A DNA stretch of 64,000 nucleotides from Lutibacter sp. A80 (GCF_022429645.1 NZ_CP092480.1:585501-649500), one strand, 5' to 3'; positions 1-9,267 are shown, counted from the stretch's first letter. Made by a program: numbers and translations. The notes: a model not told the origin generated them from the sequence alone.

Positions 1-104
1 TAATAAAAAATAGTGCCGTATATAGTAATTTTTTTATCATATACAATTATAGTAATTATTAGTTATAAATTTTGTTAAAGGTTTAAGAATATTTTTTAAT
101 TTCA

Positions 105-148
105 AAAAACAAGAGCCTTTATTTAATTAAATAAAGGCTCTTGTTTTT
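105..148 (-). terminator. Rho-independent terminator of the 166-861 lipoprotein gene
   Basis: A perfect inverted repeat with 22-bp arms has its centre at 126/127. On the minus strand it follows the stop codon of the lipoprotein gene and is followed by a T-rich tract. The arms contain the GC-richer core AAGAGCC/GGCTCTT. Bases 1-104, left of it, are AT-rich and show no gene. Confidence 0.75.
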
Positions 149-165
149 AATAAAATAGGTATCCA

Positions 166-861
166 TTAATCAGTTTTGAAATTCCAAACTTGACCTATAG
201 TTTCTCCTCCTTTATCATCTTTAACTACAACTTTCCAATAATAAGTTTCTGAACTAGAAAGATCTACATTAAATGTTTTTGAAGTTTGATTTGATGATAC
301 AATTGTTGTTGGTGTTTCTGTTGTACCAAAATATACATCAAAAGTAAGAGGATCATTATCTACATCGGATGCGTTCCATTCAAGTGTTGCATTTGTTTCG
401 GTAACTGTTGCGTTTAATGTAGGGCTTACAATTTCTGGAGAAAAAGGTAAGTAATTAGAAACTCCTTCTCCTTCTGTATAAAACGAATTTACACTTGAAT
501 AATCACTTGATAAATTTTTACTGTCTTTTGCACTAACTCTCCAGTAATAAGCAATTCCTTTATCTAAAGAAATTGTTCTTAGAGTACTTGTATTAGTAAC
601 CGTTTGAACTATTTGAGTAAATTGATTGTCTTTAGCAATTTGAATTTCGTAAGTAACCACATCTCCATCTGGATCTGTTGCTGCATTCCATTCAAAATCA
701 ATGGTGTTATCTATACAAAGTAAGTTGTTTGTTGGATATTTTAGAGTAGGAGTGTTTGGTGCATTATTTTCTGGCTCTGGTTCTGGAGAATCACTGCCTC
801 CTGATCCTCCACAAGACCATAATAAAGTTGTTAAAACTAATGTATATAAGTATTTTTTCAT
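166..861 (-). CDS. Lipoprotein with two fibronectin type III-like domains
   Basis: This 231-residue protein starts with a lipoprotein signal: a hydrophobic stretch followed by WSC, with Cys17 as the likely lipidated residue. A Gly/Ser/Asp and Pro/Glu-rich tether follows (residues 18-34). Two beta-sandwich repeats come next, at about 35-130 and 140-229. Each carries the Bacteroidota FN3-like signatures: 'EWNAA/S-D-D-D' near the start and 'YYWRV/YYWKV' near the end, finishing with a '-FKT' strand. It is probably anchored in the outer membrane and has no catalytic motif. The exact function is unknown; such proteins usually act in adhesion or polymer binding. It follows the histidine kinase gene on the same strand after 60 bp. 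Confidence 0.8.
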   Translation of the reverse strand: MKKYLYTLVLTTLLWSCGGSGGSDSPEPEPENNAPNTPTLKYPTNNLLCIDNTIDFEWNAATDPDGDVVTYEIQIAKDNQFTQIVQTVTNTSTLRTISLDKGIAYYWRVSAKDSKNLSSDYSSVNSFYTEGEGVSNYLPFSPEIVSPTLNATVTETNATLEWNASDVDNDPLTFDVYFGTTETPTTIVSSNQTSKTFNVDLSSSETYYWKVVVKDDKGGETIGQVWNFKTD

Positions 862-885
862 TTTCTATAAATTAAGAGATAAAAT

Positions 886-905
886 TACTATTTTTTAAAA
901 TAGTA
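886..905 (-). terminator. AT-only hairpin downstream of the histidine kinase
   Basis: The sequence is a perfect 9-bp inverted repeat, TACTATTTT-tt-AAAATAGTA, in the 60-bp gap between the kinase stop codon and the lipoprotein start. It has no GC-rich stem, so it is a weak terminator candidate. It could instead be an operator in the lipoprotein promoter region. Confidence 0.3.
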
Positions 906-921
906 GCAAAACAAAGATGAA

Positions 922-3045
922 TTAAATTTCATTTGGAAGTGAAAAATAAAATGTTGTTCCTTTGCCAAGTTCAGAAGTTACCCATATGTTACCACCATGT
1001 TTTTCTATAAATTCTTTACAAAGTACTAAGCCTAGACCAGAACCTTTTTCATTTGCAGTACCAGTTGTAGATTCATTGGTTTGTAATGTAAATAATTTAT
1101 TTCTAGTCTCATCACTCATACCCATTCCAGTGTCGGAAATTGAAATTTCAACAAAATTATTTTTTACTTTTGTAGTTACGGTAACAGATCCTTCAAGGTA
1201 AGTGAATTTTATTGCGTTTGTAATTAGATTTCTCAATATTGTTTTTAGCATGTTAGTATCTGCATAAACTTTAAGATCATCTAATTGAGTATAGTTTAAT
1301 GATATGTTTTTTAGTTCTGCTGTAGAATTTAATTCTTCAAGTATTTGTGTTATTATTGGCTTTATATTTAATTCTGTTGGGTTGAATGAAATTTGTTTAG
1401 TTTGAGATTTAGCCCAATTTAATAAATTATCTAATAGTGTTAATGTGTTGGTAGCTTCTAAATTTATATGTTGACTAAATTTAATAATTTTATTAATATC
1501 TAAACGTTTTGCATTACTGCTTAGCAAATCTGAAAACCCTAAGATGGTGTTAAAAGGACTTCTTAAATCGTGGGCAATAATTGTAAAAATCTTATTTTTA
1601 GTAGTATTTAAAATACTTAATTCATCATTTTTATGTTGTAATTTTTTATAAAATAGGTATATAACTATGGCTATTACTATTATAATTAGAATTACTAGCC
1701 CCATTAAAATTTGGTAAATACCTTGGCGTTCAATTTTTAAAATATTGACTTCTTTTTCTTTTTTTAATTGATTTATTTCTTGATTTTTTTCATCTAATTC
1801 ATAAAAAGTTTGAAGTTGCTCTGTTTGAATATCGGCTTCACCAAATAAAATTAAATCTTGTACCTCTATTTGTTTATTTTGATAATAAACTGCTTTTTTA
1901 TAGTCATTAACATCTAAATATATATTAGCTAGTTTAGAATAAATGTCTAATTGATTTTTTTTAGACTTAGTTGATAATGCTATTTCAAGTCCTTGGTTAA
2001 TTTTTTTGATACCTTCATTAAAACGTCCTAATTTTATTGCACAAAGACCTAAATATTCAAAGATACTAGATCTTCCATGTAGATTTAAATATTTATTTTT
2101 TATATCAAGTGATTTATATAAATTTTGTTCTGCTAGCTTATAATTTCCTTTTAAATATTCTAATTTACCTAAAAGACTGTAAGAAGAAGATAAACCATAT
2201 TTAGAGTTAGTTTTGGAATAAATTTTAAGTAATATATCAATATTTTTATTAGCGTCATCAAGATTTCCAAATTCTAAATTTAATAAAGCAATTTGTTCAT
2301 AACACATAGCAAGTCCGTTAGTATTACCATCAATAGAATTTATAATATGGTATTTACCTAAAGCTTCTTTAAAATATTTTAATGCTTTTTCTGAATTTCT
2401 AAGGTCTGAGTTAACTTGACCGAGTAAATAAGCTACCCAGGCATCACCTTCATTAAAATTAGCTTTTCTATAATTTAATCTTGATTTTATAAAATATTCA
2501 ATAGCCCTACTATATACTCCATTTACACGAAAAATGGTTCCAATCATAGAATAGCTAGAGCCAATAGCTTTATAGTTTTTTGATTCTTGACTATAATAAA
2601 GTGCATCATTAAATGTTTCAAGCGCAAGTTTAGTTTCATTAAATCTATATTGAATTATAGCAATACGATTTAAAATTTCGCCTTTATACCAATTATCATC
2701 AAGATCTTCTGATAAATCTAAAGCAGTATTTAAATAATTTTTTGAATAATTTAAACTATCAATAATATACATAGCCCTTCCAAGAATATAGTTGGAGCGC
2801 ATTTGTAAAAATTTATTTTTGTTTTGTTTTGATTGTTCTAAACAATATTTGGCAATTTTTAAAGTTTTTTGGCTGTCTACGTTAACCATATTTAGAGCAC
2901 TATCCAACTGAAGAGCAATTTGATCTTGTTCTGTTTTTTGTGTTGCTTTTATCCTTTGGCTGTTATTTAGATCCTGTTCTAAATTACCAAAAGAAAAGGA
3001 TATAATAACAGAACAAAATATTATAAAAAAATATTTTTCAGGCAT
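922..3045 (-). CDS. TPR-containing sensor histidine kinase
   Basis: The protein has 707 residues. An N-terminal hydrophobic segment (about 4-20) is probably a signal peptide. Residues about 60-400 form tetratricopeptide repeats in the periplasm. A coiled coil (about 405-440) leads into a single membrane helix (about 445-467). The kinase core follows: H-box 'IAHDLRSP' with phospho-acceptor His492, N-box 'NLITNAIKF' (607-615), G1 'DTGMGM' (638-643) and G2 'GSGLGL' (668-673). No response regulator or receiver domain is adjacent, so its partner is elsewhere. TPR-kinases of this design are common in Bacteroidota; the ligand is unknown. A TAnnTTTG-type -7 element (TATATTTG) lies on the minus strand at 3126-3119, about 75 bp upstream of the start. 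Confidence 0.88.
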   Translation of the reverse strand: MPEKYFFIIFCSVIISFSFGNLEQDLNNSQRIKATQKTEQDQIALQLDSALNMVNVDSQKTLKIAKYCLEQSKQNKNKFLQMRSNYILGRAMYIIDSLNYSKNYLNTALDLSEDLDDNWYKGEILNRIAIIQYRFNETKLALETFNDALYYSQESKNYKAIGSSYSMIGTIFRVNGVYSRAIEYFIKSRLNYRKANFNEGDAWVAYLLGQVNSDLRNSEKALKYFKEALGKYHIINSIDGNTNGLAMCYEQIALLNLEFGNLDDANKNIDILLKIYSKTNSKYGLSSSYSLLGKLEYLKGNYKLAEQNLYKSLDIKNKYLNLHGRSSIFEYLGLCAIKLGRFNEGIKKINQGLEIALSTKSKKNQLDIYSKLANIYLDVNDYKKAVYYQNKQIEVQDLILFGEADIQTEQLQTFYELDEKNQEINQLKKEKEVNILKIERQGIYQILMGLVILIIIVIAIVIYLFYKKLQHKNDELSILNTTKNKIFTIIAHDLRSPFNTILGFSDLLSSNAKRLDINKIIKFSQHINLEATNTLTLLDNLLNWAKSQTKQISFNPTELNIKPIITQILEELNSTAELKNISLNYTQLDDLKVYADTNMLKTILRNLITNAIKFTYLEGSVTVTTKVKNNFVEISISDTGMGMSDETRNKLFTLQTNESTTGTANEKGSGLGLVLCKEFIEKHGGNIWVTSELGKGTTFYFSLPNEI

Positions 3046-3228
3046 TAAGGGTTTAATTTAATAGAAATTGGATAATATTAAAAATGCGTTAACTTTTACT
3101 AAAAGTAAGTTAATAAATCAAATATATGATATTAACTACATATTTCAGTAATAAAAACGTTATTATTCTCTATAAATATTGATTTAATGTAGGAGGGAAG
3201 CTTGTTTAAGTGTAAAACTATCTTAATG

Positions 3229-3313
3229 TGCGCGTAACTGGAGTCGAACCAGCACGTTCTATGCGAACACCAACCCCTCAAGCTGGCGCGTCTACCAATT
3301 CCGCCATACGCGC
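3229..3313 (-). tRNA. tRNA-Leu (anticodon GAG)
   Basis: On the minus strand the acceptor arms GCGCGTA/TACGCGC pair perfectly. The anticodon arm is CCAGC-TTGAGGG-GTTGG, giving anticodon GAG. A long variable arm, as expected for Leu, precedes the T arm with GTTCGACTC. The discriminator base is A. CCA is not encoded. Confidence 0.95.
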
Positions 3314-3330
3314 GTAAAGTTGTTATACAA

Positions 3331-3358
3331 AAAAAGTTAAGTAAAAACTTAACTTTTT
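3331..3358 (-). terminator. 12-bp perfect hairpin between two tRNA genes
   Basis: The arms AAAAAGTTAAGT and ACTTAACTTTTT flank an AAAA loop. The hairpin begins two bases after the tRNA-Lys discriminator and ends 17 bp before tRNA-Leu. On the minus strand it would terminate tRNA-Lys transcription. It could instead be a processing signal in a joint Lys-Leu transcript. Confidence 0.45.
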
Positions 3359-3359
3359 G

Positions 3360-3432
3360 TGACCTGGCTGGGGCTCGAACCCAGGACCACCTCCTTAAAA
3401 GGGAGGTGCTCTACCAACTGAGCTACCAGGTC
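3360..3432 (-). tRNA. tRNA-Lys (anticodon TTT)
   Basis: On the minus strand the acceptor arms GACCTGG/CCAGGTC pair perfectly. The anticodon arm CCTCC-CTTTTAA-GGAGG gives anticodon TTT. The D arm (AGCTCAGTTGGTAGAGC) and T arm (GGTTCGAGCCC) are canonical. The discriminator is A and CCA is not encoded. Confidence 0.96.
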
Positions 3433-3543
3433 AATCCTTTTCTAATTGCGAGTGCAAATATACTACCTAAAGTTTAAAAAACAAGTTTTTTTTTAAACTT
3501 TTTTATTAGATATTTGTAATGTTATTTTTTTACAAATTATTTT

Positions 3544-4053
3544 ATGAAAATTGTACTACTAGGTTATATGGCATCGGGAAAATCAGCAGTGGGAAAATAT
3601 CTTGCTACATCTCTAAAAATTAAGTTTTTAGACTTAGATGCATATATTGAAGATTGTGAAAAAATTTCAATTTCAACTATTTTTAAAACTAAAGGAGAAA
3701 TTTATTTTAGAAAAAAAGAAAGTGAATATTTACAACAATTATTAAATTTAAATGAAAGTTGTATAATTTCATTAGGAGGAGGCACACCTTGTTATGGTAA
3801 TAATATGGAGTTAATTAAAGAAAAATCTAAGTCGTTTTATTTAAATGCTTCAATTAATACTATTTTTAATAGATTACAAGGTGAAACTTCACAAAGACCT
3901 TTAGTTGCTACTATTGGAAAAGATAATTTAAAAGAATATATAGGAAAACACCTTTTTGAGCGTTCTTTATTTTATAATAAAGCTGATGAAATTATTTCAG
4001 TAAACGATAAGAATATTGATACTATTGCAAAAGAAATTGCTCATTTACTCTAA
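3544..4053 (+). CDS. aroK: Shikimate kinase
   Basis: The enzyme phosphorylates shikimate to shikimate 3-phosphate with ATP, the fifth step of the chorismate pathway, in the cytosol. The 169-residue length fits the family. Visible motifs are Walker A 'GYMASGKS' (7-14), the shikimate-binding Asp in 'DLDAYIE' (Asp32), Arg56 in 'YFRKKE', 'GGGTPC' (78-83) and the lid motif 'SQRPL' with Arg118. It overlaps tail-to-tail by 9 bp with the phosphoribosyltransferase gene on the other strand. Confidence 0.94.
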   Translation: MKIVLLGYMASGKSAVGKYLATSLKIKFLDLDAYIEDCEKISISTIFKTKGEIYFRKKESEYLQQLLNLNESCIISLGGGTPCYGNNMELIKEKSKSFYLNASINTIFNRLQGETSQRPLVATIGKDNLKEYIGKHLFERSLFYNKADEIISVNDKNIDTIAKEIAHLL

Positions 4054-4542
4054 TATAGCATAAGCATTTTCAGTATCAAAAATTACATTGATGTGTTCTT
4101 GCATTGATGTTGATAAAGAAATTCCTTTAAAATCAGCCTTTACAGGGTATTTTTTATGATTTCTGTTAATTAAAACTGCAGTTTTAAAACGTTTAAGAGG
4201 TACTTCTAAAAAATGTTTAATTCCATATATTAAAGTTGTTCCAGAATTTAAAACATCATCTACTAAAACCAGTGATTTGTTTTTATATTCATTTGAATGT
4301 ATACTGGTTGATATTTTTTTAATTGGATTTTTTTTATCGATAAGAACCTCACATAAAACAACATTTAAATCTGAAATACTATTTAAAATAGTTGCAATAT
4401 TTTGAGCAAATACATAGCCATTTCCATTTATTCCAGCAATTATAATTTCTTTTTCATTACAATTGGTTTCGTAAATTTGATAAGCAATGCGACGAGTTTT
4501 ATTTTTAATTTGCTCGTTTGTTAAAATAATTGAACTTTCCAT
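4045..4542 (-). CDS. Phosphoribosyltransferase family protein
   Basis: This is a type I PRTase of 165 residues. The PRPP-binding loop 'LVLVDDVLNSGTT' (about 91-103) is intact. The fold (AGINGNGYVFA, early PPi loop) resembles PyrR and hypoxanthine PRTases, but I cannot assign the base. I chose the ATG at 4542; an in-frame TTG at 4560 would add MKKNNI, which is mostly the A-rich leader. It converges with aroK with a 9-bp overlap, a neighbourhood I associate with Bacteroidota. Its role could be purine or pyrimidine salvage or regulation. Confidence 0.85.
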   Translation of the reverse strand: MESSIILTNEQIKNKTRRIAYQIYETNCNEKEIIIAGINGNGYVFAQNIATILNSISDLNVVLCEVLIDKKNPIKKISTSIHSNEYKNKSLVLVDDVLNSGTTLIYGIKHFLEVPLKRFKTAVLINRNHKKYPVKADFKGISLSTSMQEHINVIFDTENAYAILE

Positions 4543-4694
4543 TATGTTATTTTTTTTCAAAGATAAAAAACAATTCGTTTTCTTGTCTTCGTTTTATCGA
4601 ATTATAACAATTTTCTAAAATTAATAAATATATAAACTAATTTTTAAAAAAAATGTTGACTTTAAAAGTATGGCTATTATAATATTTAAAACAA

Positions 4695-5060
4695 CTAATC
4701 TTTTTGCAAGTCATCAATATCTCTTCTGTCTTTTTTTGTAGGTCTTCCAGTACCTTTTTTTCTATAATAATCTTTAGAATATTTTAAAAGTTCAAATTTT
4801 TCAAATTCTTCAGCAGGAGTCATATCTTTTCTATAAAGATCAACCAGTTTAGCACTAACTCTATTAGCAGGAATGTCTAAAACTTCAATTTTATAATTAA
4901 TCTGATTTTTTCTAACCGTAATCTCTTCGCCATTAAAAATTAATTTTGAAGCTTTTACGTTAGCACCATTTATTTTTACATGTCCTTTTTTACAAGCTTC
5001 AGTAGCTATACTTCTGGTTTTATATAGCCTTATACACCATAAATATTTGTCAATACGCAT
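4695..5060 (-). CDS. hslR: S4-domain RNA-binding protein, Hsp15-like
   Basis: The protein has 121 residues. An S4 RNA-binding fold spans about 1-60, with 'MRIDKYLWCIRLYKTRS' as the first helix and 'GHVKINGANVKAS' as the characteristic turn. The tail is basic ('KKGTGRPTKKDRRD'). In E. coli, Hsp15 binds 50S subunits carrying stalled nascent chains and helps recycle them. The flavobacterial homologue probably has a similar ribosome-rescue role. It is a single gene flanked by AT-rich gaps. Confidence 0.85.
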   Translation of the reverse strand: MRIDKYLWCIRLYKTRSIATEACKKGHVKINGANVKASKLIFNGEEITVRKNQINYKIEVLDIPANRVSAKLVDLYRKDMTPAEEFEKFELLKYSKDYYRKKGTGRPTKKDRRDIDDLQKD

Positions 5061-5148
5061 TTAAATACAATAATAAAGTTAAATTTTAGTTTTTCTCTTT
5101 TAACAAAGATATGAAAATAGTATCTTGCGCACCTTAAAATAAACGTAA

Positions 5149-5997
5149 ATGAAAATTAAAAATATATTAGTCTTATTCGCAATTTGTTTAGCAATTTATT
5201 CTTGTAAAAAAGATGATGATTCAGATGATTATGATGCTGCTTCACAGTCAATTATAGATGATAATATTTTAATTGAATATTTAAAAACACATTATTTGAA
5301 TGAAGATGGAGCATTGGACACCATTACAAGTGGTCAAAGTTCTTTAATGGTAGATCCACGTTTAGGAGTTCAAGAAGTAGAGTATAATGAAGTTGATTAT
5401 AAATTATATTATCTTGTTAAAAACGAAGGTTCTACAATTTCACCATCAGCTGTAGATTCTGTTTTTGTAACCTATACAGGTATGTTATTAGATAGTACAG
5501 TATTTGATTCAAAAACTACATTTTCTTGGAATATAGGAACAAGCCCAGCTGTTTTAAGTGGGCTAATTCCTGGATGGCAATATGGATTTACAAATTTTAA
5601 AGGAGGAACTGTTGTTCAAAATGAAGATGAATCATTTGATTTTGAGGATTATGGAGAAGGAATTTTATTTATACCTTCTGGTTTAGCTTATGGAAATATA
5701 AGTTCTGGAATTATTGAAGAAAACTCACCATTAATATTTGAAATAGCTTTAAAAAGTGTGAATTTAATTGACCACGATTATGATGGAGTAGATTCAAAAT
5801 TTGAAGATTTAAATGGCGATAATAATTTAAATAATGATGATACCGACGGAGACGGTATTCCTAATTATTATGATGAAGATGACGATGGAGATGGTGTTTT
5901 AACAATTGATGAAGATGCAAACGGAGATGGAGATCCAACAAACGATGATACTGATAATGATGGAATTCCAGATTATTTAGACGCTGATACTTATTAA
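5149..5997 (+). CDS. FKBP-type peptidyl-prolyl isomerase lipoprotein with acidic Ca2+-binding tail
   Basis: The 282-residue protein has a lipoprotein signal ending 'AIYSC' (Cys19). An FKBP domain spans about 95-200: '[20 protein letters not shown]' near its start, '[16 protein letters not shown]' in the middle, and 'FIPSGLAYG' plus '[11 protein letters not shown]' at the end. The C-terminal 70 residues are repeated acidic 'DxDxDGxxD' units of the thrombospondin type 3 kind (for example '[19 protein letters not shown]'), which usually bind Ca2+. It probably acts as a surface or periplasmic folding catalyst held on the outer membrane. The FKBP identity is firm; the Ca2+ role is inferred. Confidence 0.88.
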   Translation: MKIKNILVLFAICLAIYSCKKDDDSDDYDAASQSIIDDNILIEYLKTHYLNEDGALDTITSGQSSLMVDPRLGVQEVEYNEVDYKLYYLVKNEGSTISPSAVDSVFVTYTGMLLDSTVFDSKTTFSWNIGTSPAVLSGLIPGWQYGFTNFKGGTVVQNEDESFDFEDYGEGILFIPSGLAYGNISSGIIEENSPLIFEIALKSVNLIDHDYDGVDSKFEDLNGDNNLNNDDTDGDGIPNYYDEDDDGDGVLTIDEDANGDGDPTNDDTDNDGIPDYLDADTY

Positions 5998-6069
5998 ATA
6001 GAACAGTTTCTTAAACAATCTTTTTTATGACGAGGCATTTGATTTAGCTTTTTATTAAGTTTTAATCAA

Positions 6070-7392
6070 TTAATCCTCATCATCTAAGGCTCTTTCTAAT
6101 AATTTTTCATTAAAATTTTTAGAACCAGTTGCACCTAATTTTTTAATTTTTTCTAGTTTTTTAACTAGATTTCCTTTTCCAGTTAATTTTTTCATTGTAG
6201 TGTCATAACTCCCTTGGACTGTTTTTAATTGGGTGCCAACTTTAATTAAATCATTTGTTAAATTAACAAATTGATCGAATAAACGCCCGGCTTGTAGTGC
6301 AATTTCAATAGCATTACGTTGCTGTTTTTCATTATTCCACATACTATCAATTGTACGTAAAGTAGCTAATAGGGTAGTTGGAGTTACAATTACAATATTT
6401 TTTTCAAAAGCTTTATTATACAATTGGTTATCACTGTTTAAAGCAACAGCAAAAGCAGGCTCAATTGGTATAAATAACAATACAAAATTAGGAGAATCTA
6501 TTTGGTAAATATCTTGATAATTCTTTTCACTTAAATGTGTTATATGTCGTTTTAAAGAGTTTACATGCGCTGTAATTGCTTGTTCTTTATCGGTTGGGTT
6601 GTCTGTATTTATATATTGTTCGTAAGCAGTTAATGATACTTTAGAATCAATAATCATTTTTTTATTGTCTGGTAAATGGATAACTACATCAGGTAAAATT
6701 CGTTTTCCTTCAGCGTTTGTAAAACTTTGTTGTATAAAGTATTCTCTATCTTTTTCTAGACCAGATTTTTCTAAAACGCGTTCTAATACCAATTCTCCCC
6801 AATTCCCTTGCGTTTTACTATCACCTTTTAAAGCTTTTGTTAAATTTAAAGTTTCCTTACTCATTTGTAAATTCATTTCCTTTAGTCCAACTATTTGTTG
6901 ACGTAAAGCAGCATGATAGTCTATACTTTCCTTATGTGTATTTTCAACTTTTTTCTCAAAATCTTGAATTTTTTCTTGTAAAGGACTTAAAATATTTTTA
7001 ATATTTTCTTTATTCTGTTCTGTAAACTTTGATGATTTTTCTTCTAAAATTTTTGAAGCTAATAATTCAAAATCTTTTGAAAATTTTTCTTGTAATTTTT
7101 CAATTTCTTGTTTGTTTTCTTGTAGTTTTTCTTTTAAATTTTTGAGTTCTGAAACCTTTTGGGTAAGCTGTAAATCTATTTCGTGTTTTTCATTAGATAA
7201 TGCTAGTTTGTCAATATTTAATTGATTGATTAATTGATTATTAGTTTCTTTTTCCTCAAGTAAAAGTTGATGTTTTATTTCTAATGCTGAAGTGATTTTT
7301 TGATATTTGTTTTTAGTAATTAAATTACTAATTATATATCCAATTATAAAAAACACAACTGCTATTAAACTGTAGATAAAAAGTATATTCAT
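6070..7392 (-). CDS. rmuC: RmuC family DNA recombination protein
   Basis: The 440-residue protein starts with a membrane helix (about 4-24). A long coiled coil rich in Glu, Lys and Gln follows (about 30-170). The RmuC domain (about 180-420) contains 'GNWGELVLERVLEKSGL', 'PDVVIHLPDNKKMIIDSKVSL' read across 235-258, and 'IVTPTTLLATLRTI'. The Asp and 'DSK' residues match the PD-(D/E)XK-like core predicted for the family. RmuC limits inversions at short inverted repeats in E. coli; its biochemical activity is not well established. It is a stand-alone gene. Confidence 0.92.
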   Translation of the reverse strand: MNILFIYSLIAVVFFIIGYIISNLITKNKYQKITSALEIKHQLLLEEKETNNQLINQLNIDKLALSNEKHEIDLQLTQKVSELKNLKEKLQENKQEIEKLQEKFSKDFELLASKILEEKSSKFTEQNKENIKNILSPLQEKIQDFEKKVENTHKESIDYHAALRQQIVGLKEMNLQMSKETLNLTKALKGDSKTQGNWGELVLERVLEKSGLEKDREYFIQQSFTNAEGKRILPDVVIHLPDNKKMIIDSKVSLTAYEQYINTDNPTDKEQAITAHVNSLKRHITHLSEKNYQDIYQIDSPNFVLLFIPIEPAFAVALNSDNQLYNKAFEKNIVIVTPTTLLATLRTIDSMWNNEKQQRNAIEIALQAGRLFDQFVNLTNDLIKVGTQLKTVQGSYDTTMKKLTGKGNLVKKLEKIKKLGATGSKNFNEKLLERALDDED

Positions 7393-7425
7393 TATAATAA
7401 AATTAGTTTATAAAAGTAAGATTTT

Positions 7426-7433
7426 TATATTTG
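7426..7433 (+). promoter_or_regulatory. Bacteroidota -7 element (TATATTTG)
   Basis: TATATTTG matches TAnnTTTG and lies 50 bp upstream of the acyltransferase ATG. A convincing -33 TTG is not present at the right distance, so this is a partial promoter match. Confidence 0.35.
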
Positions 7434-7483
7434 TTGTAATAACTTGTGAATTATAAATATAAAGTTGAGTTATTAACAGAACT

Positions 7484-8029
7484 ATGAAAACAATCTCTAA
7501 ATTTATTTTTCACAAACTATTTGGTTGGAAAACAGTAGGAGCTTTTCCTACGGATATTAAAAAATATATAATAATAGGAGCTCCACACACACATTGGCAA
7601 GATTTTATGCTGGGTTTAGCAATGAAACTTACGCAAAAACTTCCTGTTAATTTTATAGGTAAAGCTTCTTTATTTAAACCTCCTTTTGGATTTATTTTTA
7701 GAAAGTTAGGAGGAATTCCTATTGATAGAAGTAAAAGTACTAATAAAGTAGAAGCGATAATAAATATTTTTAATAAAAGAGAGCAATTTATATTTGCATT
7801 ATCTCCTGAAGGAACTAGAAAACGTGTAGATACTTGGAAAACTGGTTTTTATCATATTGCAAAAGGGGCTAATGTGCCAATTGTTATGATGACTTTTGAT
7901 TTTGAAAACAAACAAGTTAAAATATCTAAACCTTATTATTTAACTGATGATAAAGAAAAAGATATGAATTTTATTTATGACTTTTATAGAGGTGTAAAAG
8001 GAAAAATTCCTGAATATTTTAATTTGTAA
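7484..8029 (+). CDS. PlsC-type 1-acyl-sn-glycerol-3-phosphate acyltransferase-like protein
   Basis: The 181-residue protein has the acyltransferase HX4D motif at His35-Asp40 ('PHTHWQD') and the glycerophosphate-binding 'PEGTRKR' block (108-114). It also has a 'GGIPIDRS' motif (76-83) between them, all in the usual order. It lacks an N-terminal membrane helix and is shorter than classic PlsC (about 240). It may acylate a lipid other than lysophosphatidic acid. It sits alone between the rmuC and MFS genes. Confidence 0.85.
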   Translation: MKTISKFIFHKLFGWKTVGAFPTDIKKYIIIGAPHTHWQDFMLGLAMKLTQKLPVNFIGKASLFKPPFGFIFRKLGGIPIDRSKSTNKVEAIINIFNKREQFIFALSPEGTRKRVDTWKTGFYHIAKGANVPIVMMTFDFENKQVKISKPYYLTDDKEKDMNFIYDFYRGVKGKIPEYFNL

Positions 8030-8041
8030 ATAATTTCAAAT

Positions 8042-9184
8042 TTAACTCATTTTGCTTTTATAGATAAATAATAATTTTGAAATAGGAATAAAAGAAAGTC
8101 CTGCAAATATAAAAATAAAGAAAGCCGATTTTAATCCAAAAGCATGTGCTAAATAACCAATTAAAGGAGGTCCAATTAACATACCAACAATAGCATAAGT
8201 ACTAATAATAGATATTGCCATACCAGGAGAATATTTGTTTGAAGTTCCAGCTAAAATAAATGTCATAGGAAAAATAGGAGCAGTACCAATACCTACTAAA
8301 CAAAATCCAAAAAGAGCTGGCCAAAAAGTAGGGAAAAATATTGCAGTTGAAACACCCAAAGCAATTAAAACGGCACTTAAAATATATGTTTTTTGCATTC
8401 CAATAGCATCCATTAATTTATCTGAAAAAAATCGTGATAAAGCCATGCAAGTCATAAATGAAAGGTATCCATAAGTAAAAATAGCTTCATTAATAACTTC
8501 TTTAAAATAAACACCGCTCCAATCGAACATACCGCCTTCACACAATGCAGCTAAAAATACTAATAAACCTAAATATAGAATAAATGGATCGGGTTTTCCT
8601 AAAATTAATTTATTTCCAGAGATTGATTTATCTCCTTTAATTAGGTATAAAAACGCAATTAAAGCGCAAATTAAGGAGCATAAGGATATAACTAATAAAT
8701 GGTTTGTAATAGAAATATCTAATTTTACCATAAGTGTAGAAAATCCAACACCAATTAAACCACCAGTACTCCAAAGTCCATGAAATGAACTTACAATTTT
8801 CTTTTTAAATTGTTTTTGAAGTGTTATTGATTGTGTATTCATTGCAATATTTAAAATTCTCATTGCAAAAGAAAAAATGCATATAGCAACAATTAACACA
8901 AAGGGAGTTGTAGCATAACCAATTAAAATTAAAGAAAAAGAGAAGAATAAAAATGAAATTATAATAGGTTTTCTACTGTTAAATTTTGAAATAATCCATC
9001 CAGAAATTGGAAGTCCAATCATAGAACTTATTGGCATAGCCAACAATATGGTTCCAAGTTCGGCTTCATTAAAATTAAAAAAGGTTTTAATTGTAGGTAT
9101 TCTAGATGCCCAAGTAGCAAAGCATAACCCTGTTAAAAAAAAATAAGTACTTAATGCTACGCGTTGCTTTACTTTTAAATTCAT
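8042..9184 (-). CDS. MFS transporter
   Basis: The 380-residue protein has about 12 hydrophobic helices in two groups of six. The N-terminal half contains 'FATWASRIPTIK' and 'GTILLAMPISSMIGLPISGW', which are typical of the FucP/YbjJ-like branch. 'SSFHGLWSTGGLIGVGFS' precedes helix 5. The substrate cannot be read from the sequence; related proteins are annotated as sugar or efflux carriers. It converges with the acyltransferase gene with a 12-bp gap. Confidence 0.85.
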   Translation of the reverse strand: MNLKVKQRVALSTYFFLTGLCFATWASRIPTIKTFFNFNEAELGTILLAMPISSMIGLPISGWIISKFNSRKPIIISFLFFSFSLILIGYATTPFVLIVAICIFSFAMRILNIAMNTQSITLQKQFKKKIVSSFHGLWSTGGLIGVGFSTLMVKLDISITNHLLVISLCSLICALIAFLYLIKGDKSISGNKLILGKPDPFILYLGLLVFLAALCEGGMFDWSGVYFKEVINEAIFTYGYLSFMTCMALSRFFSDKLMDAIGMQKTYILSAVLIALGVSTAIFFPTFWPALFGFCLVGIGTAPIFPMTFILAGTSNKYSPGMAISIISTYAIVGMLIGPPLIGYLAHAFGLKSAFFIFIFAGLSFIPISKLLFIYKSKMS

Positions 9185-9220
9185 AAAATTAATTCAATAA
9201 AATATAACAATTTTAAAAAG

Positions 9221-9267
9221 CATTTTAACTCCAATCAAAGAAATAGATCTAGATTGGAGTTAAAATG
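9221..9267 (-). terminator. Strong hairpin terminator downstream of gcvT
   Basis: Two perfect 16-bp arms, CATTTTAACTCCAATC (9221-9236) and GATTGGAGTTAAAATG (9252-9267), enclose a 15-base loop. On the minus strand a TTTTT run follows. It separates gcvT from the downstream MFS gene. Confidence 0.8.
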
